A stretch of 64,000 bases of DNA, taken from the NCBI RefSeq assembly GCF_963576675.1, contig NC_088912.1:99787895-99851894 (forward strand), written 5' to 3'. Source of the DNA: Euphorbia lathyris (lineage: Eukaryota > Streptophyta > Magnoliopsida > Malpighiales > Euphorbiaceae). Both the position numbers and the translations under genes were made by a program. The notes under the pieces are model-generated. The model saw only the letters and a list, made by a program, of their open reading frames with translations, had not been told where the DNA came from and ran no database searches. Positions 1-10,560 of the stretch are shown here, one piece after another; position 1 is the stretch's first letter, and every line of letters starts with the position of its first letter.

Positions 1-194
1 AGGACCAAATTAACTCTTTTTTCTTTAACTTTTAACACAGTTAGTCAATTTGGTATGTGTTTGCTAGCGGAATGAACCTCAAGGTACCACTTTGTACACT
101 TTTAAACTACATGGGTGCCGATCGAAAACTCACAAGGTTTATTTTTGTACTTTTTCCTATATTTTTTAATGTCAGGCATGTTATGCTTTGTATC
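1..194. other. Non-coding, end of a dispersed repeat
   Basis: No gene is visible. The stretch resembles 37.93-38.06 kb: both mention an AACACTGTTAG-like or ACACAGTTAGT motif, then TTTGCTA(A/G)CGGAAT, then CAACCTCAA-type text, and both end in TTATTTTTGTA. This looks like one arm of a diverged repeat that is cut by the window edge. Confidence 0.4.
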
Positions 195-1245
195 TAGGGG
201 TGTAAATGAGTCGAGCTGCTCATGAGTGGTTCGATGTTGAGCTTGATAAAAGGTCGATCATATTCGGCTCGATTTATAAACGATCTGAGCTTGAACATGA
301 CGAAACTTGGGTCGAAAGTTTGTGAGTAGTCTCGATTATAGGTTCATGAACAAGTTCGATTATAATGTTCATGAACACGCTGGTGGCAAGCTTCGTTCCA
401 TTATTTTTTTAAGGGTAGTTAATTTATTAGTCCCTATATTTTGACAAAATACACTGTTTAGTCCCTATATTTTCAAAAACACATGGTAAGGTCTCTAACC
501 TTTTTCTCAGTGAACTATTTAGTCCTTCTGTCTGTTTGTTAGATTTTTTACCGTTTATAACTTCAGAAATGACTAAATTACCCTTTAATATTTTACCTTC
601 AAACTTCAGAAGAGGAAATCCAATTTTGAAGAAGAAACTATTTGTATGGAGAACAAGAAAAAGAACAGACCCAATGCTTACGAATTTATACGATTAAGAA
701 GAAAATCAAGAAAAAGAACACTCAAAGTTGATTTCAGATGCATTAGAGTTTAAAGGAAAGGAAAATAAAGGAAAAGAATAACGCAAATCCAAATTGACTA
801 ACAGTATCTTCATGAGAGTCTACCGGAATGGACTAAACAGTTCACCGAGAAAAACATTAGGGACTTTATCGTGTGTTTTTCAAAATATAGGGACTAAACA
901 GTGTGTTTTGTCAAAATATAGAGACTAATAAATTAATTATCCTTTTTTTTAATAATAACATTTCTATAAAGAGGGAAATGTAAAACAACTTAATTTTGTG
1001 TAAAATTTAGTTTTATAGGTTTCAAAACTATGTAGTTTTGTGTTAAAAAAAATTAAATCAATATAATTAACGAACATAATTAATGAGTTGTTCGCGAGCG
1101 AAATTCATGAACATAATTACCAAACTGCTTATGAGAAAAGGTCGTTAACAAACTCGCAAACAACTCGTAAACAGTTCACGAACAAAATTTAGAGCTCGAG
1201 CTCGTCAATTTTCTGACGAGCCGAGTTTGAGCAGGCCAAAAATTT
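195..1245. repeat. GAGCTCGAGC-rich dispersed element, host of a nested MULE
   Basis: The left end reads TAGGGGTGTAAATGAGTCGA, and the right part repeats GAGCTCGAGCTCGTCAA and GACGAGCCGAGTTTGAGC. This matches the style of the element at 2420-3045. The expected right terminus is not clean, so the right boundary is approximate. A separate MULE-like element (413-942) is inserted in it. No coding capacity is seen. Class is probably hAT-like by comparison with the second copy, but this is inference. Confidence 0.45.
413..942. mobile_element. MULE-type non-autonomous element, copy 1
   Basis: Long terminal inverted repeats of about 80-90 bp face each other: the left begins GGGTAGTTAATTTATTAGTC and the reverse complement of the right begins GGATAATTAATTTATTAGTC. 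Flanks carry a TTTTTTTAA-type duplication (404-412 and about 944-952) that is off by one T, as expected in a homopolymer. The copy at 12466-13164 is the same family. The interior is purine-rich and has no long ORF. It is nested in the GAGC-rich repeat. Confidence 0.75.
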
Positions 1246-1595
1246 CCTTTTTTTTTTACAGTGTCAAAATAATGTTTTTAGATCATTACAATTCTAAATT
1301 CACATCTTACTTTTCCATGTTTGTCTACTGTGTAAATTATGTTATGCGTATTAATTACATATTTTTCTTAGGTAATACTTTCATTTAGGTCTCCAAACTA
1401 AATCTTCAAATTCAATTAGAACTCTAAACTATCAAAATCATCAATTAGATCCCTGAATTAAGCAAAAATAATTAATGGAGTTTCAATCTTATCCTAAAAT
1501 AAAAAACTGTGACTATTTGATATAGATTGTAATAATCGTTGTGTTGGTTCAAAATGAGTTTTGGTGAAAGAGAGTCTGAAACTATTCAATCACTA
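1246..1595. other. Intergenic, nothing recognised
   Basis: AT-rich sequence with text of the kind ATTTAGGTCTCCAAACTAAAT and AATTAGATCCCTGAATTAAG, which suggests half of another inverted-repeat element. No partner arm, ORF or RNA gene was found. Confidence 0.4.
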
Positions 1596-1599
1596 AACT

Positions 1600-2030
1600 T
1601 GACTGATTGTTGATTGTCAATTATCTGGCCATTTGACAGATGATCTTAGCTACTTCAAAAATCTTACCTTCTTTGATGTATCTCGTAATTTGATCTCGGG
1701 TTCAATTCCTTTGTCTTTGAGAGAAATGAATTTTTTGATAATCCTAGACCTTAACAATAACAAGTTGAATGGAACTCTACTGATGGGGGGGTGAGGTTTC
1801 TCACCTCCATTTTGCAAATCTCACTAGGCTTTCTTATTCCGGGATGGGAAAAAACATTACATTGAGAGTTAGTTCCAACTGGATTCCTCCTCTTCAACTT
1901 CAAAATCTAGAGTTACGATCTTGGAATATTGGTTCCCAGTTCCCAAAATGACTTCGAAAATTAAAACACTTGTTAGATTTGAATTTATCTAACTCTGGGA
2001 TTTCAACTCAAATTCCTACTAAAATATTAA
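1600..2030 (+). pseudogene. LRR receptor-like protein (RLP) pseudogene fragment
   Basis: The + strand translates to leucine-rich-repeat text such as LTFFDVSRNLISGSIPLSL and LIILDLNNNKLNGTL, followed after a break by NITLRVSSNWIPPLQLQNLE and HLLDLNLSNSGIS. The LDLNNNKLNG and VSSNWIPP motifs are typical of the extracellular LRRs of EIX2-type plant receptor-like proteins, which act in pattern recognition at the plasma membrane. There is no start codon, a G-run frameshift with TGA near 1790, and a TGA near 1950. Only about 140 residues survive of a family usually near 900-1000 residues, so it is a dead fragment. Confidence 0.75.
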
Positions 2031-2097
2031 TATTTAAATCTAACAGATACAAATTTATTAAAAAAAATTGCTTAAAATATTTAATATATATGTTAGT

Positions 2098-2230
2098 TTT
2101 TTTTTAAATGCGCACAATGCGCTTATATTAAGAAGGAGAAAAAATCTCAATCCCATCCGGATGTGATTCGATCTCATGATCTCCATAGTCATAGGTATGC
2201 TTTCAACCACTAGACTAAGAGTTTCACCAC
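2098..2230 (-). mobile_element. tRNA-derived SINE with 16-bp target duplication
   Basis: On the minus strand the element starts with an A-box-like CTTAGTCTAGTGGTTGAAAG and later GAGATCGAATCACA, a weak B box, and ends in an A-run (the T-run at 2098-2106 on the + strand). It is flanked by an exact 16-bp direct repeat TAATATATATGTTAGT at 2082-2097 and 2231-2246. The long target duplication, the pol III-like boxes and the A tail together support SINE retroposition. Family name is not assigned. Confidence 0.75.
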
Positions 2231-2246
2231 TAATATATATGTTAGT

Positions 2247-2419
2247 AAAACAATCGTAAACTGTCTTCCAAAATGCTCAAAACTGAGTGAATCGATTTAC
2301 TTGTTATCCTTTTGCTTTTTTTCCGTATGTTTTTTCTTCACAAGTGGTTTGTCAACGAATAACAAACCTGGATATATGTCTGGTTTGTATCCAATTAGCT
2401 AGGCTTAGATAGTAAAAAA
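2247..2419. other. Intergenic, nothing recognised
   Basis: AT-rich with no ORF, repeat partner or RNA signature that I can identify. Confidence 0.4.
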
Positions 2420-3045
2420 TAGGGTTGTAATCGAGCTGAGTCGAGCCGAACTTTGCTCTGTTCAAGTTCGGTTCGCTATAAAATTAATGAGGTCGAGCCC
2501 GAGTCGAGTTTTGGCTTGCTCAAGCTCGGCTCAGCTCATTAGAAAATAAATAAGCTTGAGTTGAGTTTCGAGCCCAAAATCCTCTTTGAACTTGGTCCAC
2601 CAAAATTTTTATCTAACCATGAATTGTTTGTGAGTAAATCATTAATTATATTTATGAAGTTTGCTCGCAAATAGCTCTTTAATTGTGTACATAAACAAGC
2701 TCACAAGCAAAGTTCGTGAATAAATAAACAAGATGCTTACAAATAGTTCGTCTATTATTCATTTATTATGTTTGTGAACAAACTCATATAATAGCAAATG
2801 AAAATATATTAAGTTTAGATATTTGTAAACTACAACAAAACTATATAGTTTTCTACAAAACCAAAATTTGTTCATAAATGTTCTAATCGGGCATGCTCGC
2901 GAGCTTCGGAGCCAAGTTTTGGCATGCTCAAACTCGGCTCGTTTAGTAAATCGTACTCATGAACGGCTCGTTTCCAAATTGAGCCGAGTCGAGTCGAGTT
3001 TTTATCGAGTCGACCACCGAGCTGCTCGGCTCATTTACAGTCCTA
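2420..3045. mobile_element. GAGC-rich inverted-repeat element, hAT-like
   Basis: The left end TAGGGTTGTAATCGAGCTGA and the reverse complement of the right end, TAGGACTGTAAATGAGCCGA, form imperfect terminal inverted repeats. The flanks GTAAAAAA and GTAGAAAA give a near-match 8-bp duplication, which fits hAT-type insertion. The interior is rich in CGAGC/GCTCG text and has no transposase. The short ORF at 2868-3062 is a by-product of this repeat. Confidence 0.55.
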
Positions 3046-3153
3046 GTAGAAAATTACATTAGGTCGGTCCGACTAGACTCTTCTATATTTGATATCAGAG
3101 CTTAAAATTTAGAAAAATATATTAATATTAATAATGAATATATATTGTATTAT

Positions 3154-4457
3154 AGTAAAACCTCTACAAACTAATAATGTTGGACCATGTAATTTCATTA
3201 ATTTATAAAGTTATTAATTAATCAATAAATTAATAATTATTAATTCGATAAATTACACAATAGTCAAAATTAACCAATTATTTACAAGTGTCTCAAACTA
3301 TAAAACAAATTTATTTAAATGTCAAATTTGGTGGTTAGTTTTAAATCTGTATTTTTTTCTATAACTGATTAACTGAAAATTTGACAAAAACAAAAATAAA
3401 GTTATGATATTCTGATATTTTAAAATTTAAAATCATATAATGATAAAATACATAAAAACGATTTTCATGATTATAAATAAAAATTAAAATCTGATTTTAT
3501 ATGTAATTTCCTCTTATTAATTTATAGAGTCATGAAACTGGGGATGATTCGGTACTTTTGGAACCCGTCACAAGAAATGAAGCAATTATAGCATCAACCA
3601 TTCTTTGCAAAAAAATTTGTTATAATTTGACAAGGGTACACTAAAACTTTTGAATGTACTGAGAATAGTTAGAGATAAAATTCAACTAGATTTAAATTTC
3701 AAGAAAAAAACAAAGTACTATAAACTCATATTTTGCTAAATTATCCTAAGTATATATTTATATATACTTAACATATGTATTTGAGAAATTATTAATTTAT
3801 AAAGATAATAAAACAATGTATTTATAAATAGTTATTCCAAACAATTATTATCTTATTAATTTATTAAAATTAATCTTTTTTGGCAGAAAGCATCATTAGC
3901 CTCCTGATCTTTCATTTTTTGGTTCATTAAGCCCTTAATCTATTTGGATACATTAAGTATCTGATCATTTATTTTTTGTCACATTAATCCATTGATGACC
4001 AAAAAAGGTAATTTTGAACATAAAATTCAGTTAAAAATACGTTATTAACTTCATCTGTATTTGAAATTATTAAAAAAAAATATATATTTTACAGTTTGAA
4101 TTAAGGTTTGTGTAGTTTCTCTATAGACATATTACATATTCAAAACTGCTTTCAAACAGTTAAAAAATACAAATTTTGAATGCAGATATAATGAATAACA
4201 GTCTGTTAACCGAATTTGATGTTCAATATTACTTTTTTTGGTTATCAAGGGCTTAATGAGACCAAAAATAAATAATCAGGGCTTACTGTATTCAAATAAA
4301 AGATCAATAGCTTAATGAACCAAAAAATGAAAGATCGGGAACCTAACGATGTTTTTGCCATCTTTTTTTAATGGCCCAAATCAAGACCAGAAAAAATTAT
4401 TATTTTAAAAAGATTATTAATTTATTGAGTATTAATTTACGAAAGTTTTACTGTATA
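3154..4457. mobile_element. Composite inverted-repeat element with nested MULE
   Basis: The left end TAGTAAAACCTCTACAAACT is matched by the reverse complement of the right end, ACAGTAAAACTTTCGTAAAT, and both continue into ATTAATTTAT-type text. This sort of terminus is common among plant MULE-like elements, but the target duplication is only approximate. A second element (3882-4359) lies inside, so the original length was about 820 bp. No transposase ORF is present. Confidence 0.5.
3882..4359. mobile_element. MULE-type element with exact 9-bp duplication
   Basis: Terminal inverted repeats of at least 60 bp begin GGCAGAAAGCATCATTAGCC on the left and, reverse-complemented, GGCAAAAACATCGTTAGG on the right; both include GATCTTTCATTTTTTGGTTC. 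The exact 9-bp flank ATCTTTTTT is at 3873-3881 and 4360-4368. The element at 49832-50777 belongs to the same family. There is no coding sequence. Confidence 0.85.
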
Positions 4458-4459
4458 TG

Positions 4460-4690
4460 ATTTAGCAAGGGAAATCATGTTCGGGTTGGATTTGATAATA
4501 GCTTGGGTCGGGCCGGACCGGGCCGGATTGAAGATGATTGAAGCCCCTTTATCTCTTTTTCACAAAGAATGTTTCTTTGAGAAATTGAAGCTCAATAATG
4601 GTTTATTGTACCTTTTGGAACTCTTTAATATAATTTTCTAAGTCATAAAAAGGGAGTTTAGTAATGTGGTTTTGCTTTTCATCTTTCTAT
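4460..4690. repeat. Duplicated segment, partner at 6110-6320
   Basis: GGGTCGGGCCGGACCGGGCC is followed by ACAAAGAATGTTTCTTTGA and CTCAATAATGGTTTA, then GGAACTCTTTAAT and a TAAAAAGGGAG end. The same order recurs at about 6110-6320. The two copies are diverged by many substitutions. The nature of the duplication is not known. Confidence 0.55.
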
Positions 4691-4749
4691 CTTTTTGTGA
4701 GTCCACTTCATCTTTTCATTATAATTCATCTTCCATTTATTAAAATAAT

Positions 4750-5243
4750 GGTTAATTACAAATAAATATCTCGTGATTTCACGGATTTGCAGATGGATAC
4801 CTGTGGTATTTTTCATTATAAAAGCAACCTTATAGTTTGCAAAATTTTCATTTTTTTGTTGACTTGCCAAATTTGACTAATAACGACCTCAATATGAAAA
4901 TTTTCAAGATTAAATGATATTGTAAACAACTTTAGTTCTTCAACTTTTTAGGTTTGAGGTCATTTAGGTGGTGTTTTTTAAGGGAGAGAAAGATAAGTTT
5001 AGAGAGAGAAAACTTCAAAATGATGATTTTGAAAAATAAAAAATGTGGTTCCATAATACATATGATACTAAACAACTTTAATTCTTGAAATTTTTCATTT
5101 TGAGGTCGTTATCGGACAAATTTAGTAAGGTCAATAAAAAATGAAAATTTTGTAAACCACAAGATTACGTTTGTAAGGAAAAATACCACAAGTACCCATC
5201 AGTAAATCCGTAAAACCACATAGCATCTATTTGTAATCAATCC
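4750..5243. mobile_element. MULE-like inverted-repeat element
   Basis: Arms of about 110 bp: the left starts GGTTAATTACAAATAAATA and the reverse complement of the right starts GGATTGATTACAAATAGATG; both include GGTATTTTTC and CAAAATTTTCATTTTTT. Flanks TAAAATAAT and TAAAACAAA agree at 7 of 9 bases. The 9.73-10.55 kb element is related. No real ORF is present. Confidence 0.65.
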
Positions 5244-6110
5244 TAAAACAAATTAGGGAAAAGTAAAAACAAATATTTGTGGTTTGCTTAATTTATAAAT
5301 ATAAACTGTGATTTAAGGCGCGTTTAACATTATTTTTCTAGACTCTAAAAGCAGTTTTCCAACTTCATAGCTAAAAGTAGCATTTAGTAAATGCAAAATC
5401 AATTTCCTTAAAAACTATGAAAGCGGACAAAGTTGTTTTCATAAAAAGCTACAACGAAAAGTAGATCTTACAATTTATCAAAAAAAGCTTATATTAAATT
5501 ATTATTTTTTACAAAAAAAAAAGTAATAGCTTTTATAAAATTCAATAGTTTTATGTTATGTTTTGAAGTTCAATAGTCATATCGTGAAAATTGACAAGTT
5601 CTGTGGTCATTAGACTTATCTATAAGTTAGACTGCATCGGATTGGGTCGGGTCTATCGGGCTTTCATGTAAAAATGCTCAGTCAAAACCCACTTCAGTCC
5701 ACTATTAATTTAGGCGGATTCGGATTGGGCTAGACTCGGGCTTAAAAATCAAATCTCAAGTCCAACCCATATAAATCTACCTAAAAATATATACATAATT
5801 TTTAATTATGAAAAATAAAACTTAAATTTAAAATTAAATATTTTTATATAAATTAATAATTAATATTAATAGGCGGGCAGGACTGGACTAGATCGGACTG
5901 GGCTACTTTTATCAAACCTAAGCCCGTACAAAAAATAGACGGGCTTTAACGGGCCAAAACCAGACTGAACATATAATCAATTTTTACTATCCAAGTCCGG
6001 TCTAAAGGACACAGACTTAGATGGACCGTACGGATACCAAACCCCATGGACAGATTAGTGGTCATGGGTGTAATTTACCCATTTTCCAGCTCAAACCTGA
6101 TAAAATTGAC
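5244..6110. repeat. Intergenic with GGGC/TCGGGC-rich diverged repeat
   Basis: The first 350 bases are plain AT-rich sequence. From about 5625 on, runs such as GGATTGGGTCGGGTCTATCG, CGGGCTTTCATGTAAAAATG and GGGCTACTTTTATCAAACC appear, and the same text recurs at 6715-7230. Both are probably copies of one diverged TIR element of unknown class. No gene is seen. Confidence 0.45.
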
Positions 6111-6320
6111 TGGGTTGGGCCCGGCCCGGCCCAGTCAGGCTGGATTTAAGGATTATAGAAGTTACTTTATCTTTTTTTTTCTGGTTGGATATACACAAAG
6201 AATGTTTCTTTGAAAATTTGAGGCTCAATAATGGTTTACACTACCTTTTGGAACTCTTTAATTTAATTTTCTAAGTTATAAAAAGGGAGCTTTATTAAAG
6301 ATGATCCCATTCATCTTTCT
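6111..6320. repeat. Duplicated segment, partner at 4460-4690
   Basis: Begins GGGTTGGGCCCGGCCCGGCC and carries the same CACAAAGAATGTTTCTTTGA, CTCAATAATGGTTTA and GGAACTCTTTAATTTAATTT series as the first copy. Confidence 0.55.
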
Positions 6321-6364
6321 ACCTTTACATTATAATTCATGAAAATAAAAAAACTTAACCATCA

Positions 6365-6705
6365 AGAAAACTCTTATGGAGAGCTTTCGTCCGGTTTTTA
6401 GCCGGAAGTTAAACCTCTTTTTTGCTTTGTTTCGTTTTTTTTTGTTGAATAAATTTTTTATTGATATATTTTGGTAGATTTTATAGTTTTTTCTTTATTT
6501 GTATTTTTTTTTGTTGTCTTGGGGTTTGGAATTTTACCGTGGACCTCAGTCATGTGTCTATCTGTAACTTGTTCCCACCATCTTTACAGTTTTTCCTCCT
6601 TATATGAGTGGTGGTGGTTTATCTTATTATATGTGTGGATGTCGTTTGTCTCCTTATATAAGTATTATCATGTTTTCTTTCATGAAAAAACAAAAAATCA
6701 TCACT
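6365..6705. repeat. Repeat whose second copy is split by the LTR retrotransposon
   Basis: The text CCGGTTTTTAGCCGGAAGTT, TTTGCTTTGTTTCG, GTTGAATAAA and, later, GTGGTGGTTTATC and TTTCATGAAAAAACA recurs in the two flanks of the retroelement: 19440-19540 on its left and 33599-33705 on its right. It looks like the 3' end of a LINE or another retroposon, but no coding part is attached. The hydrophobic ORF at 6471-6707 is inside it and is not credible. Confidence 0.5.
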
Positions 6706-6714
6706 AAACATGTC

Positions 6715-7230
6715 CATGGGTCATGCTAGACTAGGTTCGGACTGGGCTAACGGGCTTTTATGTAAAACCACAAAGTCTAACTAGCTTAACCGTCTATTAA
6801 TTTAGACGGGCTCGAAGTAGACTAGACTCGGACTTAAAATCAAATCTCAAACTCATCTCATATAAACACACCTAAAAATATATACATACTTTTTTAGTTA
6901 TAAAAAATAAAATTTATACTTAAAATAGACGGACTTTAACATGCTTTGGCCTAAGGTCAATTTATTATCTAAGCCAGATCCAAGGGACATGGGTTTGGGC
7001 AGGTCAGGTGGGTACCCATCCCATTGAAATGTCTACTTAAAAGTAAATGTGTAATATATAAATTTATTAATTAATATTAATAGACGGGTCAGGCTGGGAT
7101 GGACCGTGCTATTTTTATTAATCCCAAGTTCACTCAAAATATAGGCGGGCCTGGGCCTCAGATCACTTCTCATTGTCCAAACTTGGTCTAAGGGACATCG
7201 GCCTGATCGAGTATTCGGGCCTGTGGACAC
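6715..7230. repeat. Second copy of the GGGC-rich repeat
   Basis: Recurs with 5640-6060: ACGGGCTTTTATGTAAAACC, CTAAAAATATATACATA and GGGACAT.GG.TTGGGC-type text. No ORF of interest. Class unknown. Confidence 0.45.
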
Positions 7231-7858
7231 TAATCATCACATAGATCTGGATCATTAAAAGATCATAAAATCATTCCTAGAGAAAAAGATTATGAAGTAT
7301 ATTCTGGAGGGAATGTGTTTCTCGTCATTATGCCAAAAACAGTTTCAAGCACTGTCTATTATTGATCTATCACGATCTATGATATTAAAGATGCATATTT
7401 AAGCTTCTCATGTACTTAAATAAATACAAAATTAAATAAATACAATATAAATATTTGTTCATGAGAAAGATTTTAGTGTTTCATAAAAATAAAAAAAAAT
7501 AAAAATAAAAACTAAAAATTGTTGTTTTATAAATTTAACCATATTTTCTACGTTTTGAAATGAAACGTTTAAAGTTGCGTTCAAAAGCTAAAACAAACGT
7601 CCTTTAAATTAGTGTCACGTATTAAATTATGGTCCCAAATCAAAAAATTTAGAGATCTCTAAGAATGAATAATTCAAAAGGTGAGTTTGATATGTGATAC
7701 TGATATGATGTTAATTTTGTGATTCATGACTATCTTAATATTTGGTTTAATGCATATTTACACTCTTAAACTTGGCAAGTTTTGCGTATTGACATCCTGA
7801 ACTTTTTAAATAACATATGACACACTTATATTTGGCTTTAACAACTTATCACACACCT
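7231..7858. other. Intergenic, no gene recognised
   Basis: AT-rich. The part at 7745-7858 (TTTACACTCTTAAACTTGGC, then TATGACACACTTATATTTGG) reads like one arm of another inverted-repeat element interrupted by the hairpin element that follows. The other arm was not located. Confidence 0.4.
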
Positions 7859-8735
7859 AGGCCATGTTTGTTTGGGAAAAATATTATGTAGAAAAATATT
7901 TTTCATGTTTTCCAGTGTTTGTTTGAGCAGGAAAACAAGTCAAAGAAAAATAAGTGGCAAGTCAGCTGGAAAAGGAAGGAAGAAATAATGGAAAATCTTT
8001 TACCATTTTCAAAAGGGTAAAACATTTTTCCCAAAAAATATGCGTTTGGAGAAAAATGGGGAAAACGTTAAAAAAATGTACAAATATAAAAATATGAAAC
8101 ATGAATAACGTGAAAACGCTATAAAACACAAGAATATGAAAATAAACCGGCAAAAAACATGAAAATGTGAACAGACGTGGAAACACACAAAAATGTGAAG
8201 AAATACGAAAAACACGAAAACAGAAAAAATGCTAAAACAAAAAAGCGTGAAAAATACGAAAAACATGAAAATGTGAATAACACGAAAAAGTTACGAAAAA
8301 TAAAAAACACGAAAAAAAGAAAACGTGAAAAACTGAAAAATTAAATGTGAAAACACGAAAACATGAAGAAAAAATTCAAAAAAATACAATAACATTAATA
8401 ACACAAAAAAACGTACAAAAAATGCCAAAAATGTGAAAAAATATTTTTCGTGTTTTTAGCATTAATTTTTTCACATTTTTCGTGTTTTCCACTTTTTTCC
8501 ATGTTTTCCACGTTTTTAATATTTTTTTACTTTTCGTGATTTTCACATTTTTTTCACTTTTTGTGTTTTTAACAAATTTTCACGTTTCTTTTTGTTTTTT
8601 TACGTTTTTAGTGATTGGAAAATATTTTCCAGTGTTGTTGCCAAACATAGAAAAATATTTTATTTTCCTGCACAATATTTTTCCAAATAAAATTCTACAG
8701 AACACAATATTTTCTTTCAAACAAATGGGGCTTTA
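7859..8735. mobile_element. Hairpin element with purine-rich and pyrimidine-rich arms
   Basis: The ends GGCCATGTTTGTTTGGGAAA and (reverse complement) AGCCCCATTTGTTTGAAAG are inverted. Between them the + strand is a degenerate array of ACACGAAAA/CATGAAAAT/GTGAAAA words from about 8060 to 8440, then of the complementary TTTTCGTGTTTT/TTTCACATTTT words to about 8620. The region can therefore fold on itself. Shorter members of the same GTTTTCC-type family are seen at 34930-35250 and 59501-59794. Phe-rich ORFs of 60-90 codons here are artefacts of the repeat. Confidence 0.6.
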
Positions 8736-9415
8736 TAATTGGCATTAAAAACCTATCATGATATTTTTAGAAATATCGCGATTAAATATTAATTAATGAG
8801 AAACTAATTGATATCCAAAATTTAATTAATCAATTGTTTAAAAAAACTTACTAGTAATTGATGGGAGTATAGATATGAATGGTCTTTGGTCAATTCAATT
8901 GTACTGGTTGTCCACCTATATATTATCTATATAATATGCTTTGTTTAATTTTCTAATGTTTTTTCCAATCATATGACTTTTCTCATAGAATCTATTAATC
9001 TAACAATCTAGAAAATTTCTTCAAAAAAAAAAAAAAAACATTCTAGAAAATGTTTTAATTCATTTTTTTAAATCAATTAAATAAAAATTCTTATTCCAAA
9101 TCCTAATTGGACACTAATGTCAAATCCTAGACTTGAATTGATGAAAGGACATGATTTTGAGGGACCTCAAGTGGTTTAAACTTGAGTTTGAGTTCGAATC
9201 TAATATTCACAGAAAGTTTTAATTGAAAAATAATTCATTTAAAAAGTATTTGACGAGTTAAACTCGAGAAATCACACGAAGATATTTTATTATGAAATAT
9301 CTCCCAAACTATAATTTAAGAAGGGATTTTCAACTCTTTTTTATTTTGGGAATTAAGAATCACGCGTACGGTGGTTACATGGATCAGTAGATTAGTACCT
9401 CTAGAATTTTTTATA
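8736..9415. other. Intergenic, nothing firm
   Basis: AT-rich. A weak tRNA-like pair (CAAGTGGTTTAAAC then GAGTTCGAATCTA, 9165-9205) hints at an eroded SINE, but no tail or target duplication is evident. Confidence 0.35.
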
Positions 9416-9727
9416 GGGATAAAGTACCAAAATAGATTTAAGGTTTTTGGAGAAGTATCAATTTAGATTACGTACAAAATAACACCAATATATCAATTTA
9501 AGCCTTGATAACAAAATATGACACGTCATTCATATTACTCCATTAAGATCTTTCAATTGTACATGGAGAGAGAAACCAGAACTTAGCGGATTAATATGAA
9601 TAGCGTGTCACATTTCGTTATTGAGGTACTCTTTTTGAAACGTTAAACTTGCATTAGTGTTATTTTGTACATTGAGCCTGAATTGATACTTCTCCAAAAA
9701 TGTTAAGCCTATTTTGATATTTTATCC
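9416..9727. mobile_element. GGATAAGGTACC-family MITE, copy 1
   Basis: The left end GGATAAAGTACCAAAATAGA and the reverse complement of the right end, GGATAAAATATCAAAATAGG, form long inverted repeats; almost the whole element is palindromic around 9560. Flanks TTTTTTATA and TTTTTTATT agree at 8 of 9 bases. Further copies are clustered at 50.79-53.30 kb. Confidence 0.7.
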
Positions 9728-10560
9728 TTTTTTATTTTACAAACGCAACTCCGTGGTTGTAAAATTTTGCATTTTTTTACTTTGCTAAATTTGGCTGATA
9801 ACGATCTCTAAATGAAAATTTTCAAGAATTAAAGTTGTTTAGTATCATATTTATTATAAAACCATATTTTTTATTTTTCAAAAATATCATTTTTTGAGTT
9901 TTCTCTTTATAAATATTAATTTTCTCTCTCATAAAAGAAGAACCCATAAATGACCACAAACCTAAACGGGGTGTTTGGTATTCTATTGGGATAGGGATAG
10001 GGATAAAGCTTGGGATATGGACAATGATAAATGGTTGGGATAAGGATAAAAAATATGATAGTCGAGAATTATTATTCAATGTTTGGTACGTGGGATAGAG
10101 ATGTGGATAAAATAATACATTTTACTATTATAATCTTATTTAAACTACATAACATTAATTTGAGAGTTAAGATGGACTTTTTCATCCTATTAAAAATCAC
10201 AGGAGCTTATCCCACCTCCTTATACCATCCCCTCCTGGGTATAGAATTTGAGGGATAAGAAGTTTATCTCTCATCTGTCTCACTCTTCTATCTCGCAAAC
10301 AAACAAGGGATAACTTATCTCGTGTTTTTTATCCCTATCCCACCTCCTATATCACTTCTAACAAACACCCCGAAAAAGTTAAAGAATCACGGTTGCTTAA
10401 AATATTATTTAACTCTTAAGAAATTTCATTTTGAGATTGTTATCAGTCAAATTCTGATAAAATGAACCTAAATGCAACACTTCACCAAGAGTTGTGTTTG
10501 TAAAAAAATAATATAATTACCTATTTATAAATCGAGGAAACCACAAGGTAATTAACCCTT
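9728..10560. mobile_element. MULE-like element with nested inverted-repeat element
   Basis: The left arm (ACAAACGCAACTCCGTGGTTG, GCATTTTTTTACTTTGC, GATAACGATCTC) and the right arm (GAGATTGTTATC, CAACACTTCACC, GTTGTGTTTGTAA) are inverted and match the 4750-5243 family. A second element (9967-10372) sits in the middle. No gene is present. Confidence 0.5.
9967..10372. mobile_element. CGGGGTGTTTGG-type MITE
   Basis: Termini CGGGGTGTTTGGTATTC and, reverse-complemented, CGGGGTGTTTGTTAGAAG; both arms contain GGGATAGGGATAAA. The target duplication could not be defined because the flanks are A-rich on both sides. The ORFs on both strands are chance. Confidence 0.65.

Noticed and set aside
6471..6707. 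78-codon hydrophobic ORF
   Set aside because: Lies in a T-rich dispersed repeat that recurs around the LTR element; the frame is not kept there.
7962..8748. Several overlapping Phe-rich ORFs that look like membrane proteins
   Set aside because: They are translations of the low-complexity ACACGAAAA/TTTTCGTGT hairpin in several frames; no start context, family or codon pattern supports them.
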